From Paracoccaceae bacterium (GTDB lineage Bacteria > Pseudomonadota > Alphaproteobacteria > Rhodobacterales > Rhodobacteraceae): a stretch of DNA of 34,150 nt. Below are positions 16,184 to 24,326 of this stretch, in pieces; the stretch's first letter is position 1, and each line of letters starts with the position of its first letter. The notes under the pieces were generated by a model. That model worked only from the letters and a program-made list of their open reading frames with translations. It searched no databases and was not told the DNA's origin. The stretch covers positions 1 to 34,150 of the forward strand of contig JALEGX010000158.1 in assembly GCA_022763485.1 (NCBI GenBank). Direction: 5' to 3'. The position numbers and the translations under genes were made by a program.

Positions 16184-17085
16184 TCAGCAGGAGGTGACAC
16201 ACGAACCCGCAGGCGCTTGATCCTCCGGGGATCGGCATCCACGACTTCGAACTCGGCCCCGTCCGGGTGCGGCACCACTTCGCCCCGCGCCGGGACGCGA
16301 CCGGACAGCATGAAGACCAGCCCCCCCAAGGTATCTATTTCTTCGCCGTCCACGTCCTCGTGGTTGGTCAGCGAACAGCCGATTTCGGCCTCGAATTCCT
16401 CCAGCGGCGTCTTGGCCAGCGCGACGTAGCAGCCGGGCTTTTCCTGAACCCAGGTCTGCGCCTCATCGGTATCGTGTTCGTCTTCGATTTCGCCGACGAC
16501 CTGTTCGATCAGGTCCTCGATCGTCAGCAGCCCGTCGACACCACCGTATTCGTCGATCACCAACGCCATGTGGCGGCGCTCGGTCTGCATCTTGGTCAGC
16601 AGCACGCCAATCGGCATGGAGGGTGGCACGAACAGCAGGGGCCGCAGCATCGTATCCAGGTCAAAGGTGCTGTCGTCACAGTTGAACCCATGCGTCAGCG
16701 CAAAGTCCTTGAGGTGGGCAAACCCCAGCGGGGTGTCCAGCGTCCCGTCATACACCGGGATCCGCGTCAGACCGCTTTCGCGGAAGACCTGGACCAGCTC
16801 ATCCTTGGTGATGCTGTTGGAGACCGCCACAATGTCTGCGGTCGGGATCGCCACGTCTTCGACGCGCATCCGGCGCAGGTTGATCATGCCATGTGGTTGC
16901 GCATCAGGAACGGCTTCCCCGTTCTGCGTTTCCGCCTCTTCCGGCTCCGCCGGGTTCAAGGCCTCAAGGATACGGCCGAAGAACCCTGGCCTCTCTCCTG
17001 TTTCCGCAGCCGATTCGTGATCGGTGTCTTGATGCATGAACAGCGCGCCCTGCGCTGCGTTAGAACTGCCGTCCGTGTCGCCCAT
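16180..17085 (-). CDS. corC: CorC/TlyC-type CBS-domain protein
   Basis: A 301-residue cytosolic CBS-pair protein of the HlyC/CorC family, associated with magnesium and cobalt efflux or other transport control. An acidic N-terminal tail is followed by the family entry RRMRVEDVAIPTADIVAV, then two CBS motifs (FRESGLTRIPVYDG; the second with MALVIDEYGGVDGLLTIEDLIEQVVGEIEDEHD), and a C-terminal CorC_HlyC domain (TLGGLVFMLSGRVPARGE). No transmembrane domain is present. The start is the ATG at 17083-17085 with AGGA upstream; the longer frame gives a poor N terminus. Unusually for this cluster, 167 bases with a hairpin separate it from ybeY. Confidence 0.92.
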   Translation of the reverse strand: MGDTDGSSNAAQGALFMHQDTDHESAAETGERPGFFGRILEALNPAEPEEAETQNGEAVPDAQPHGMINLRRMRVEDVAIPTADIVAVSNSITKDELVQVFRESGLTRIPVYDGTLDTPLGFAHLKDFALTHGFNCDDSTFDLDTMLRPLLFVPPSMPIGVLLTKMQTERRHMALVIDEYGGVDGLLTIEDLIEQVVGEIEDEHDTDEAQTWVQEKPGCYVALAKTPLEEFEAEIGCSLTNHEDVDGEEIDTLGGLVFMLSGRVPARGEVVPHPDGAEFEVVDADPRRIKRLRVRVSPPAE

Positions 17086-17111
17086 TGATCCTATCCAAGA
17101 GCCAAGTCCAT

Positions 17112-17137
17112 GCCCGACGGTCAATTTCCGTCCGGGC
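17112..17137 (-). promoter_or_regulatory. Stem-loop in the corC leader
   Basis: GCCCG-ACGG and CCGT-CGGGC pair with one bulged base and a loop of about 7 bases, 27 bases before the corC start. No T tract follows on the minus strand. It may be an mRNA processing or stabilising structure inside the ybeY to corC gap. Confidence 0.35.
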
Positions 17138-17252
17138 GTTCAAAACGTGTAGATAGGAGCATTCTATCATCACGTTAAGGGATGAAATAGATTTTCGGGC
17201 GTCAAATCGACACGTTGTGGTGGCTGAGCATCTGTTTTCCCGGCCAAATGGC

Positions 17253-17768
17253 TCAAACGTCGTCCGGGTCCGGCAACAGATAGGGATCGGAAATTCCCAT
17301 CCCGGACAGGATTTCCACCTCAAGCGCCTCCATCCGGGTCGCATCGCCATCCCGGATATGATCGAACCCCAGAAGGTGCAAAAGCCCATGAACCATCAGG
17401 TGGGTGACATGATCGTCGAAGGTTTTTCCGGCCTCTTCGGCCTCACGCAGGCAGGTGTCATAGGACACCGCGATATCGCCCAGGCAAATCTCTCCGGCGA
17501 AATCGGCTTCAGGCGCCTCCGGCTCCGCCCCTTCGTCCTCGGGCGACAGGTCCTCTGCCGGCCAGCTCAGCACATTCGTGGGGGTTTCCTTGCCGCGAAA
17601 TTCCGCGTTCAGCGTGGCAATGCGTGCATCATCACAGGCCAGAACAGAGATTTCGCACTCTTCGGGGTCCAGTGCCCTGGACTTTAGCACCACCTGCGCC
17701 GCGCGCTCGGCCAGAGCAGCGAATGCGACCTGTGTCCAGCGCGCGTCTTCGATGGAGATTTCCAGCAT
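17253..17768 (-). CDS. ybeY: Endoribonuclease YbeY (16S rRNA maturation)
   Basis: A 171-residue single-strand RNase needed for 16S rRNA 3' end maturation and ribosome quality control. The zinc motif H-G-L-L-H-L-L-G-F-D-H near the C terminus supplies three His ligands, and the upstream strands FRGKETPTNVLSWP and GEICLGDIAVS are typical. An acidic insertion (EDEGAEPEAPEA) sits between them, common in alphaproteobacterial forms. The ATG at 17766-17768 is chosen because GAAGG precedes it; an in-frame ATG six codons earlier is less likely. It follows phoH by 65 bases, a conserved pairing. Confidence 0.95.
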   Translation of the reverse strand: MLEISIEDARWTQVAFAALAERAAQVVLKSRALDPEECEISVLACDDARIATLNAEFRGKETPTNVLSWPAEDLSPEDEGAEPEAPEADFAGEICLGDIAVSYDTCLREAEEAGKTFDDHVTHLMVHGLLHLLGFDHIRDGDATRMEALEVEILSGMGISDPYLLPDPDDV

Positions 17769-17833
17769 GTCTTTGCCTTCACGCAAGGGGATGCACGGCC
17801 AGCAAAGCCCGCGCAGCCCCTGCGCAGAGCCAC

Positions 17834-18841
17834 TCAGCCGGGCTTGGTATCGGCCTCATACGCCTCGATGATCGCCGCGACAAGCGGGTGCCGGACCACG
17901 TCACGGGCGGTGAAATAGTTGAACCCGATTTTGGGGATCGTTTTCAGCAACCGTTCCGCATCGGCAAGGCCGGACATCACACCGCGCGGCAGGTCGACCT
18001 GGCTGCGGTCCCCGGTGATCACCATGCGCGAGCCTTCGCCGAGACGGGTCAGGAACATCTTCATCTGCATGGTGGTGGCGTTCTGCGCCTCATCCAGCAC
18101 CACAAAGGCATTGGACAGGGTTCGCCCGCGCATGAAGGCCAGCGGCGCGATCTCGATCCGCTTTTCTTCCAGCAGCTTGGCAAGCTGTTTGCCCGGCAGG
18201 AAATCGTTCAGCGCGTCATAAAGCGGCTGCATGTAGGGGTCGACCTTGTCCTTCATGTCGCCCGGCAGATAGCCCAGCTTTTCGCCTGCCTCCACCGCCG
18301 GACGCGACAGGATGATCCGGTCTACATGCCCGGTGATGAACATCGACACGCCCACGGCCACGGCCAGATAGGTCTTGCCGGTGCCCGCCGGGCCGATGCC
18401 GAACGCCAGTTCGTTTTCGAACAGCGATTGCACATAGGCCTTCTGCGCGTCGGTCCGGGGTTCGACCAGCTTCTTGCGGGTCTTGATTTCAACCGGGCCG
18501 CCCTTGAACATCTCAAGCTGATCACCCGGAGCCGGGTCGGCCTGGTTGCCCATGCGCACCTCCCGGTCAATGTCGCCGCTTTCGACCTGCCGTCCGGTTT
18601 CAAGCCGATCATACAGTGCCTGCAACACCTCGGCTGCCTGCTGGCGGGCCTCGGCCTCGCCCATGATGGACAGCTGGTTGCCACGCCGGACGATCTGGAC
18701 GCCGGTCTTCTGTTCGATGTCGGCCAGGTTGCGGTCATATTCACCGCACAGGTCGATCAGCAAGCGGTTGTCAGGAAATTCCACAAGCAGCTCATGCAGA
18801 TCTGCGGGATCTTGGGTCTCTGTCAGGGCGCCGATGGCCAT
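17834..18841 (-). CDS. phoH: PhoH-family ATPase
   Basis: A 335-residue protein combining an N-terminal KH-like region (VQIVRRGNQLSIMGEAEAR) with a PhoH P-loop ATPase domain. Walker A is GPAGTGKT at residues 150-157 and Walker B is VVLDEAQN; other motifs are ILSRPAVEAGEKLGYLPGD and GDRSQVDLPRG. The cytosolic protein is linked to RNA metabolism and is regularly encoded next to ybeY. AGGAGA precedes the ATG at 18839-18841. The end of miaB lies about 1.25 kb upstream, with the OmpA-like and lipoprotein genes and a terminator in between, so this cluster probably starts its own transcript here. Confidence 0.95.
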   Translation of the reverse strand: MAIGALTETQDPADLHELLVEFPDNRLLIDLCGEYDRNLADIEQKTGVQIVRRGNQLSIMGEAEARQQAAEVLQALYDRLETGRQVESGDIDREVRMGNQADPAPGDQLEMFKGGPVEIKTRKKLVEPRTDAQKAYVQSLFENELAFGIGPAGTGKTYLAVAVGVSMFITGHVDRIILSRPAVEAGEKLGYLPGDMKDKVDPYMQPLYDALNDFLPGKQLAKLLEEKRIEIAPLAFMRGRTLSNAFVVLDEAQNATTMQMKMFLTRLGEGSRMVITGDRSQVDLPRGVMSGLADAERLLKTIPKIGFNYFTARDVVRHPLVAAIIEAYEADTKPG

Positions 18842-18929
18842 CTGCTCTCCTGTCTTGGCAGTCTGACCCCAGTTTGCAAAAGCCCAGAGAGTCGCGCAAG
18901 GCGCGGAGTTGAAAATTCACGTGACTGAA

Positions 18930-18959
18930 ACAAAAACAGCCGCTCCAGAGGAGCGGCTG
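18930..18959 (-). terminator. Rho-independent terminator after the lipoprotein gene
   Basis: On the minus strand CAGCCGCTC and GAGCGGCTG form a perfect 9-bp stem with a 5-base loop followed by TTTTTGTTT. It separates the OmpA/lipoprotein pair from phoH. Confidence 0.93.
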
Positions 18960-18979
18960 CCACAAGATATAGCGGTACC

Positions 18980-19273
18980 TCAGAGGATATCCGGGAAGAT
19001 CGAGCCCTCTTTGAAGGGACCGGTCGCAACGCCGGAGGGCGCGGCACCCGAACAAATCGGCCGTCCATCAGGGCCCAGACGCGCGGAGAGATAGCCTTCG
19101 ACACCATCATCGATGATCCAGTGGTCACAGCCCTGCGGGTCAACCCAGATCCCCGCCTTCAGCTGGCTCAGGTCCTTGGAATCGTAACCATAGTCACGGG
19201 TCTTGTCTTCGATCTCACAGGCAGCCAGCGTTCCGACGGCAGCAAGAAGGGCGATGGATTTGATGAGTTTCAT
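18980..19273 (-). CDS. Small lipoprotein with the IWVDP/DDG motif
   Basis: A 97-residue predicted lipoprotein. The N terminus MKLIKSIALLAAVGTLAAC is a type II signal peptide with lipobox LAAC (lipidated Cys19). The mature part holds the stretch from I42 to C74 (IWVDP, GC, HW, DDG, EGY and a closing P-I-C), which closely matches residues 44-76 of the OmpA-like protein encoded 12 bases upstream. Cys49 and Cys74 could form a disulfide. AGGGGGAAAG precedes the ATG. A terminator follows, so the two genes form a unit. I do not recognise a named family; the lipoprotein may be outer-membrane anchored and interact with, or compete with, its OmpA-like neighbour. Confidence 0.88.
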   Translation of the reverse strand: MKLIKSIALLAAVGTLAACEIEDKTRDYGYDSKDLSQLKAGIWVDPQGCDHWIIDDGVEGYLSARLGPDGRPICSGAAPSGVATGPFKEGSIFPDIL

Positions 19274-19285
19274 GATCTTTCCCCC

Positions 19286-19852
19286 TTAGCGCACACAGAT
19301 GATTTCGACACGGCGGTTCTGGGCCATGTTGGACGCGCTGGTGTTGGGAACCCGCGGGTTCCGCTCGCCATAGCCGCGCACATCCAGGATGCGTGCGCCG
19401 ACGCTCTGGCCCACCCGTGCAACCGAATTTGCACGGCGTTCGGACAGACGCATGTTGTATTCATCCGAGGCCCGGCTGTCGGTGTGACCGGTGATGATGA
19501 AACCGGACGCGGTGGCGCTTTGGAAGAACTGCGCCAGACGCTGCTTGCCCGCGGCATTGATGTGGTGCTTGTCGGTGGCAAAGAACTGGTCGGACGGCAT
19601 CACGCCGCAGACATTGCCCCGGCGGCAGACCGGGATGCCCTGGCGGTTGACGTGCGGCGTCATATAGCCTTCGGCACCGTCATCCATGACCCAGTGTTCG
19701 CACCCATCCGGGTCCACCCAGATGGTCGGAACATAGCGTTCCCCAAGCACTGTGCGTTTCTGTTGAGCCTCGGCAGGCGTGGTAATGGCCCCAGCCAGGG
19801 CGACAGCGGCTGCCAGCACGGGCAGCAAGCCTTTCAGTTTGAAATCAAACAC
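19286..19852 (-). CDS. OmpA-family protein with an N-terminal IWVDP/DDG motif
   Basis: A 188-residue exported protein: signal peptide to about residue 29 (AEA-QQ cleavage), an N-terminal motif region at 44-76 (IWVDP, GC, HW, DDG, EGY, P-V-C) with Cys51, Cys76 and Cys82, then an OmpA C-terminal domain. The peptidoglycan-binding motif is TGHTDSRASDEYNMRLSERRANSV at residues 121-144, given here in outline, and the closing NRRVEI is typical. No beta-barrel is present, so it is a periplasmic or membrane-associated peptidoglycan binder. The start is the ATG at 19850-19852. The upstream region is AT-rich with three palindromes. It precedes the small lipoprotein gene by 12 bases. Confidence 0.9.
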   Translation of the reverse strand: MFDFKLKGLLPVLAAAVALAGAITTPAEAQQKRTVLGERYVPTIWVDPDGCEHWVMDDGAEGYMTPHVNRQGIPVCRRGNVCGVMPSDQFFATDKHHINAAGKQRLAQFFQSATASGFIITGHTDSRASDEYNMRLSERRANSVARVGQSVGARILDVRGYGERNPRVPNTSASNMAQNRRVEIICVR

Positions 19853-19915
19853 CGCAGATATCCTTCACCTTGTTCCCCCGAAATCTGGCGCCAGAACCCC
19901 ATTTCGGTGGGCACC

Positions 19916-19985
19916 CACAATTGAATTGGGCTAAGCTTAGGAAAATAAGAGTGAATTGTGAAGCAAATTCCACCACATATTGTGG
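19916..19985. promoter_or_regulatory. Palindrome-rich upstream region of the OmpA/lipoprotein pair
   Basis: This AT-rich stretch holds the perfect palindrome CTAAGCTTAG (19931-19940), flanked by CACAATT (19916-19922) and AATTGTG (19954-19960), and then CCACA-TAT-TGTGG (19973-19985). It probably contains the promoter and one or more regulator sites; none matches a regulator I can name. Confidence 0.4.
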
Positions 19986-20091
19986 CAGAATTCGCGACAC
20001 TCACCAGAGATCGACAAAATTGTCTACAGTTCGCGACCAATATCCGAGGCGATTAACCTGACGGTAAAGCGCGCCGCGACGCGCCCCCTGT

Positions 20092-21414
20092 TCAGTCCAG
20101 CAGTTCACCGGCCAGGGAATTTGCCCCCGATGACACGATTCTGACCCGCTTCAGGTCGCCCACCTGGATACCTTCGCCGCGCACGTGGACCGCGTGCAGA
20201 TAGTCCGATTTGCCGACCATCTGACCGTCCTGACGGCCCGGCTTTTCGAACAGAACGCCAACTTCGCGGCCTACCATGCTGTCCTGAATTTCACGCTGCT
20301 GGCGCGTCAGCAGGGCCTGTAGCCGCTGTAGACGGTCGTCAGCCTCGGCCGGATCGACCTGCGCGCGTTCGGCCGCAGGCGTGCCCGGACGGGTGGAATA
20401 TTTGAACGAATAGGCGGTGCCGTATTTGACCTCTTCGATCAGGTCCAGCGTGGCCTGGAAATCCTCTTCGGTCTCCTCGGGGAAGCCAACGATGAAATCG
20501 CCCGACAGGAGCAGATCCGGACGCGCGGCGCGGATGCGCTCGATCAGGCGGATGTAGCTTTCGGCCGTGTGGCTTCGGTTCATCCGCTTCAGGATCTTGT
20601 CCGACCCCGCCTGAACCGGCAGGTGCAGATAGGGCATCAGCTTGGCACAGGTGCCATGCGCCTCGATCAGGTCATCCTGCATGTCATTGGGGTGGCTGGT
20701 GGTGAAACGGATGCGCTCCAGCCCGTCGATCTTGTCCAGCTGCCAGATCAGCTGCGCCAGGGTCATGTCCCCATTCGGGCCGGCGCCGTGATAGGCGTTG
20801 ACGTTCTGGCCCAGCAGGGTGATTTCCCGCACGCCGCGTTCGACCAGATCCCGCGCCTCGGTCAGGATGCGATCTGCCGGGCGGCTGACTTCGGCCCCGC
20901 GCGTGTAGGGCACGACGCAGAAGGCACAGAATTTGTCACATCCTTCCTGAACGGTCAGGAAGGCGGTCGGCCCGCGCGACGCCCGCGGACGCTGCTTCAG
21001 CGTCTCGAACTTGTCTTCCTCGGGGAAATCGGTGTCCAGCGCCTTTTCACCCTGGCGGGTTTTCTGCTCCATCTCCGGCAGGCGATGATAGCTCTGAGGG
21101 CCGACCACCAGATCGACCAGCGGCTGGCGGCGCATGATCTCTTCGCCTTCCGCCTGAGCCACACAGCCCGCGACGCCGATCTTCAGATCCGGCTTGTCGG
21201 CTTTCAGCCCCTTGAACCGGCCCAGCTCGGAATAGACCTTTTCAGCGGCCTTTTCCCGGATATGGCAGGTGTTCAGCAGGATCATGTCTGCATCATCGGG
21301 CGATTTCGTCTCGACATAGCCCTGTCCACCCATGGCTTCGGCCATGCGTTCACTGTCATAGACGTTCATCTGACAGCCATAAGTCTTGATATACAACTTC
21401 TTGGGTGCGGACAT
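20092..21414 (-). CDS. miaB: tRNA-2-methylthio-N6-dimethylallyladenosine synthase
   Basis: A 440-residue radical-SAM methylthiotransferase that modifies i6A37 of tRNAs reading codons beginning with U. The N-terminal UPF0004 domain has cluster cysteines C14 (YGCQMN), C50 (NTCHIREKA) and C84 (AGCVAQ). The radical-SAM CxxxCxxC is at C159, C163 and C166 ([16 protein letters not shown]), followed by [10 protein letters not shown] and the C-terminal TRAM domain ([23 protein letters not shown] region). Length is normal. It starts at the ATG at 21412-21414, divergent from the glycosyltransferase-like gene. In this lineage miaB usually leads the phoH cluster; two extra genes intervene. Confidence 0.96.
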   Translation of the reverse strand: MSAPKKLYIKTYGCQMNVYDSERMAEAMGGQGYVETKSPDDADMILLNTCHIREKAAEKVYSELGRFKGLKADKPDLKIGVAGCVAQAEGEEIMRRQPLVDLVVGPQSYHRLPEMEQKTRQGEKALDTDFPEEDKFETLKQRPRASRGPTAFLTVQEGCDKFCAFCVVPYTRGAEVSRPADRILTEARDLVERGVREITLLGQNVNAYHGAGPNGDMTLAQLIWQLDKIDGLERIRFTTSHPNDMQDDLIEAHGTCAKLMPYLHLPVQAGSDKILKRMNRSHTAESYIRLIERIRAARPDLLLSGDFIVGFPEETEEDFQATLDLIEEVKYGTAYSFKYSTRPGTPAAERAQVDPAEADDRLQRLQALLTRQQREIQDSMVGREVGVLFEKPGRQDGQMVGKSDYLHAVHVRGEGIQVGDLKRVRIVSSGANSLAGELLD

Positions 21415-21543
21415 CGGGCGCGGCCTTCTTGCGGCAGGTGGAACAGCGGTCTTTCCTATCGAAGAACAGGACCGCTTGCAATGCGTCGGCGCTTATCCGA
21501 TTTTGGTGCAAAACGCCAGCATGGCGACGCAGGAGAGCAGACA

Positions 21544-22413
21544 GTGGAACATGCATCGGTTGACGCTTTGGTCGGACAGGCCGGAACCGTTCTGGCAAAG
21601 GGCCCTGTGGCCCTGATCTTTGTCGAGGATGACACGGAGCTGGCGACCACCTTGCGCCATCACCTGCAATGCGGGTTCACCCAGGTGGTTGCCTTCATGC
21701 CGGACGCCTTCGACCTGCCCAAGGATGTCGAAGGCAAGGTCCATCGCGTCCCCTTCGACTGCGGCCCGGCGGATGCGGTTTTTGACACGGTGAACAAGCT
21801 GATTGATGCGGTGCCAGCCGGGACCTGGATGTACTACTGCTACAACACGGAATACCTGTTCTTCCCGTTCTGCGAAAACCGATCGGTCGCAGAGATGCTG
21901 ACGTTCCACACCGAAGAACGTCGCGATGCGATGCTGGCCTATGTGATCGACCTGTATGCCGGCGACCTGAAAGCCCACCCCAATGCCGTTGCGCTGGAGA
22001 ACGCCTGTCTGGACAAATCCGGCTACTACGCCCAGTCCCGCAAGGATCCCGCCACGGGCCACCCGCGCGAACGGCAGCTGGACTTCTTTGGCGGGCTGCG
22101 CTGGCGATACGAAGAGCATATTCCGCGTAACAGCCGGAAAATCGACCGGATCGCCCTGTTCAAGGCCAAACCGGGCCTGCGGCTGCTGTCCGATCACACG
22201 TTCAACGATCAGGAATACAACACATATGCCTGCCCCTGGCATCACAACCTGACGGCTGCGATCTGTTCGTTCCGGACCGCCAAGGCGCTCAAGCGCAATC
22301 CGGGGTCCGCTTTCGACATCGACACCTTCCGCTGGCACAATTCCACCAACTTTGAGTGGCACTCGCGCCAATTGCTGGACCTGGGCCTGATGGAACCCGG
22401 TCAGTGGTTCTAA
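21544..22413 (+). CDS. Glycosyltransferase family 2-like protein
   Basis: A 289-residue cytosolic protein. From memory of related roseobacter proteins it belongs to a glycosyltransferase 2-like group. Visible features are an N-terminal Rossmann-like strand with acidic turn (VALIFVEDDTEL), TWMYYCYNTEYLFFPFCENRSVAEML, ERRDAMLAYVIDLYAGDL, and a conserved C-terminal block with CPWHHNLTAAICSFRTAKALKRNPG and FRWHNSTNFEWHS. The start is the GTG at 21544, with AGGAGAG six bases before it; an in-frame ATG at 21481 lacks such a site, and longer readings run antisense to miaB. It is convergent with the PhyH gene across a terminator. The donor and acceptor are unknown. Confidence 0.75.
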   Translation: MEHASVDALVGQAGTVLAKGPVALIFVEDDTELATTLRHHLQCGFTQVVAFMPDAFDLPKDVEGKVHRVPFDCGPADAVFDTVNKLIDAVPAGTWMYYCYNTEYLFFPFCENRSVAEMLTFHTEERRDAMLAYVIDLYAGDLKAHPNAVALENACLDKSGYYAQSRKDPATGHPRERQLDFFGGLRWRYEEHIPRNSRKIDRIALFKAKPGLRLLSDHTFNDQEYNTYACPWHHNLTAAICSFRTAKALKRNPGSAFDIDTFRWHNSTNFEWHSRQLLDLGLMEPGQWF

Positions 22414-22438
22414 AGCCCCTGCCCCGCGGGCAGCGCAA

Positions 22439-22466
22439 AAACCCGGCCGCCTCTGCGCCCGGGTTT
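22439..22466. terminator. Terminator between convergent genes
   Basis: AAACCCGG and CCGGGTTT form a perfect 8-bp stem with a 12-base loop. The arms carry short A and T runs at their ends, as expected of a bidirectional terminator between the glycosyltransferase-like gene and the PhyH gene. Confidence 0.65.
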
Positions 22467-22497
22467 CCGCGAAGTATCATTCGGACCTGATCCGACC

Positions 22498-23295
22498 TTA
22501 CCTCTGCAACAGGATCGGGAACCAGTCCTCCCGCAGACGCTGACCGGGCTGCATGTCATGTCCCGGGAACGGCGGTGAGGTGCGGCCCGGACGCTCGACA
22601 TAGCGGGCATCATCACCGACCAAGCGCAGCGAGAACGCCCGGCGACGTGACGCAGAGGTGTTGCCGCGCGCGCCGTGCAGGATCTTGTAGTTGAAAGCCA
22701 CGGCATCGCCCGGCTGCATCGCGTATTCCAGCACGTTCATGCCCTCGGCATCCGGGTCCGGCACCGGCATGTACTGCCCCTCATCCGGGAAGAAATCCTC
22801 CTCCGATACCCAGCGGGTCGGCAGCACTTCCTTTTCCCAACGGTGAGAGCCCGCGACGCAGCGCAGGGTTGCCTCATCCACCGGGTCCAGCGGCGACCAG
22901 AAGCTGATCGTCTGTTCCCCTTCGACGAAATAATAGGGACCATCCTGATGCCATGGGGTGGGCAGCGAGGTGCCCGGCTCCTTGACCAGCACGTGGTCGT
23001 GGAACATCTGCACCGATTGGGACTTCATCAGGTCCGCGGCGACTTCGGCCACCGGTGATTCCTCGATCGCCTGCTTCAGCTCCGGGATCCGGGTCCAGTT
23101 GCAGTAATCGTCAAAGAAACGGCCCGTGTGACCGGCCTTTTCGTTGTTCGACGCAAACGGGCCGGGCTCTTCCATATTCGCAGCCACACCGGCGCGCAGC
23201 AGTTCGACCTGGTCCGCGAAAAGGCCACGGATCAGGACAACGCCGTCCGTCTGGAATTGTTCGATATCCTGTTGGGTGATGAGCGGATGAACCAT
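22498..23295 (-). CDS. Phytanoyl-CoA dioxygenase (PhyH)-family protein
   Basis: A 265-residue Fe(II)/2-oxoglutarate-dependent oxygenase of the PhyH family, which also includes ectoine hydroxylase. Counting from the upstream ATG (two residues longer), the iron ligands are H118 and D120 in WHQDGPYYF and the distal H209 in ILHGARGN, with an Arg nearby (RRRAFSLR) for 2-oxoglutarate. The start used is the ATG at 23293-23295, for which AGAGGA is well spaced; the ATG two codons earlier lies too close to that site. A LysR regulator is divergent, 89 bases away between starts, and probably controls it. The substrate is unknown. Confidence 0.88.
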   Translation of the reverse strand: MVHPLITQQDIEQFQTDGVVLIRGLFADQVELLRAGVAANMEEPGPFASNNEKAGHTGRFFDDYCNWTRIPELKQAIEESPVAEVAADLMKSQSVQMFHDHVLVKEPGTSLPTPWHQDGPYYFVEGEQTISFWSPLDPVDEATLRCVAGSHRWEKEVLPTRWVSEEDFFPDEGQYMPVPDPDAEGMNVLEYAMQPGDAVAFNYKILHGARGNTSASRRRAFSLRLVGDDARYVERPGRTSPPFPGHDMQPGQRLREDWFPILLQR

Positions 23296-23384
23296 TTGCA
23301 TGTCCTCTGATCTGTTTCCGCAACATAGGTGACAGCAGAATAAATCATTTTCAAATAATAAGTGGAAACCATATAGTTAACTTC

Positions 23385-24302
23385 ATGTTATATATCACGC
23401 TGCGCCAATACGAATACATCACAGCAATCGCCCGCTATGGCAGCCTGTCAGAGGCCGCAGACGCGTTGCATGTCAGCCAGCCCGCCTTGTCAACGGCCCT
23501 GACCCGGATCGAGGATCACCTGGGGCAGCAGCTGTTTCACAGGCGGCGCGGCTCTCCCCTGACCCTGACACCGCAGGGGCGGCGCTTTGCCGAACGGGCG
23601 GCGGCGCTGCTGGATCAGGCGGAAAAGCTGGAAACGCCCGGCGCGTCGGAGACCGCGCAGCGCCATATCATATTCGGTTGTTTCACCGATCTGGCGCCCT
23701 TCTTTCTGGCCCCCGCGCTGCAGGCTTTGCGCGTGGCGCGCCCGGATCTGAGCTTTGAATTCCGGTCAGGCTCCTTCGAAAGCCTGATCCACGATCTGAT
23801 CGAAGGGCGGATCGACATGGCGCTGACCTATGACCTGGGGTTGGATGCGAATTTCCAGCGGTTCGAGCTGACCCGCATTGTACCCCATGCGTTGATGCCG
23901 CCGGATCACGCCCTGGCCACAAGGGGGGATGTGGCGCTCAGCGAGCTGGCCCGGCATCCGCTGATCCTGTCCCACGAAGGCCTGTCGGTGCAGCACATGC
24001 TGGGCCTTTTCCGCGGCATCGGGGCCAAGCCCCGCATTGCCCACAGGGCGGCGTCGCTGGAACTGCTGCGCAGTCTGGCCGCGAATGGTGAGGGGATCGG
24101 CGTCAGCTACAGCCTGCCGCCCTCGGGATGCAGCTATGACGGGCAACCACTAAGCGCCGTGCCGATTTCCGATCCTGATGCCCCGGAGGCGGTGATCCTG
24201 GCATCGCATGTGTCCCCGACGCAAGATGTCGATCTAGACCAGATCGCGGGGATTCTGGCAGACACGCTGAACACCCCTGCCCCGGCACGCCGAAGCAGCT
24301 GA
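23385..24302 (+). CDS. LysR-family regulator, divergent from the PhyH gene
   Basis: A 305-residue LysR-type regulator with the helix-turn-helix SLSEAADALHVSQPALSTALTRIEDHLGQ, then QLFHRRRGSPLTLTPQG and a ligand-binding domain starting RHIIFGCFTDLAPFFLAP, of the type resembling CynR/OxyR-like short-chain effector sensors. The ATG at 23385 lacks a clear Shine-Dalgarno sequence, and the gap to the divergent PhyH gene is AT-rich (with ATAGTTAAC just before the start), so it may be weakly translated. It presumably regulates the PhyH oxygenase gene and itself. It ends 24 bases from the convergent irr gene. The effector is unknown. Confidence 0.9.
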   Translation: MLYITLRQYEYITAIARYGSLSEAADALHVSQPALSTALTRIEDHLGQQLFHRRRGSPLTLTPQGRRFAERAAALLDQAEKLETPGASETAQRHIIFGCFTDLAPFFLAPALQALRVARPDLSFEFRSGSFESLIHDLIEGRIDMALTYDLGLDANFQRFELTRIVPHALMPPDHALATRGDVALSELARHPLILSHEGLSVQHMLGLFRGIGAKPRIAHRAASLELLRSLAANGEGIGVSYSLPPSGCSYDGQPLSAVPISDPDAPEAVILASHVSPTQDVDLDQIAGILADTLNTPAPARRSS

Positions 24303-24326
24303 TATGTCCGATAGCGGACCCCGAAG

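Noticed and set aside
17624-18928. A 434-codon plus-strand frame
   Set aside because: It lies antisense to phoH and ybeY, both with complete catalytic motifs.
20569-21543. Long N-terminal extension of the glycosyltransferase-like frame
   Set aside because: It is antisense to miaB, and the GTG at 21544 has a well-placed AGGAGAG.
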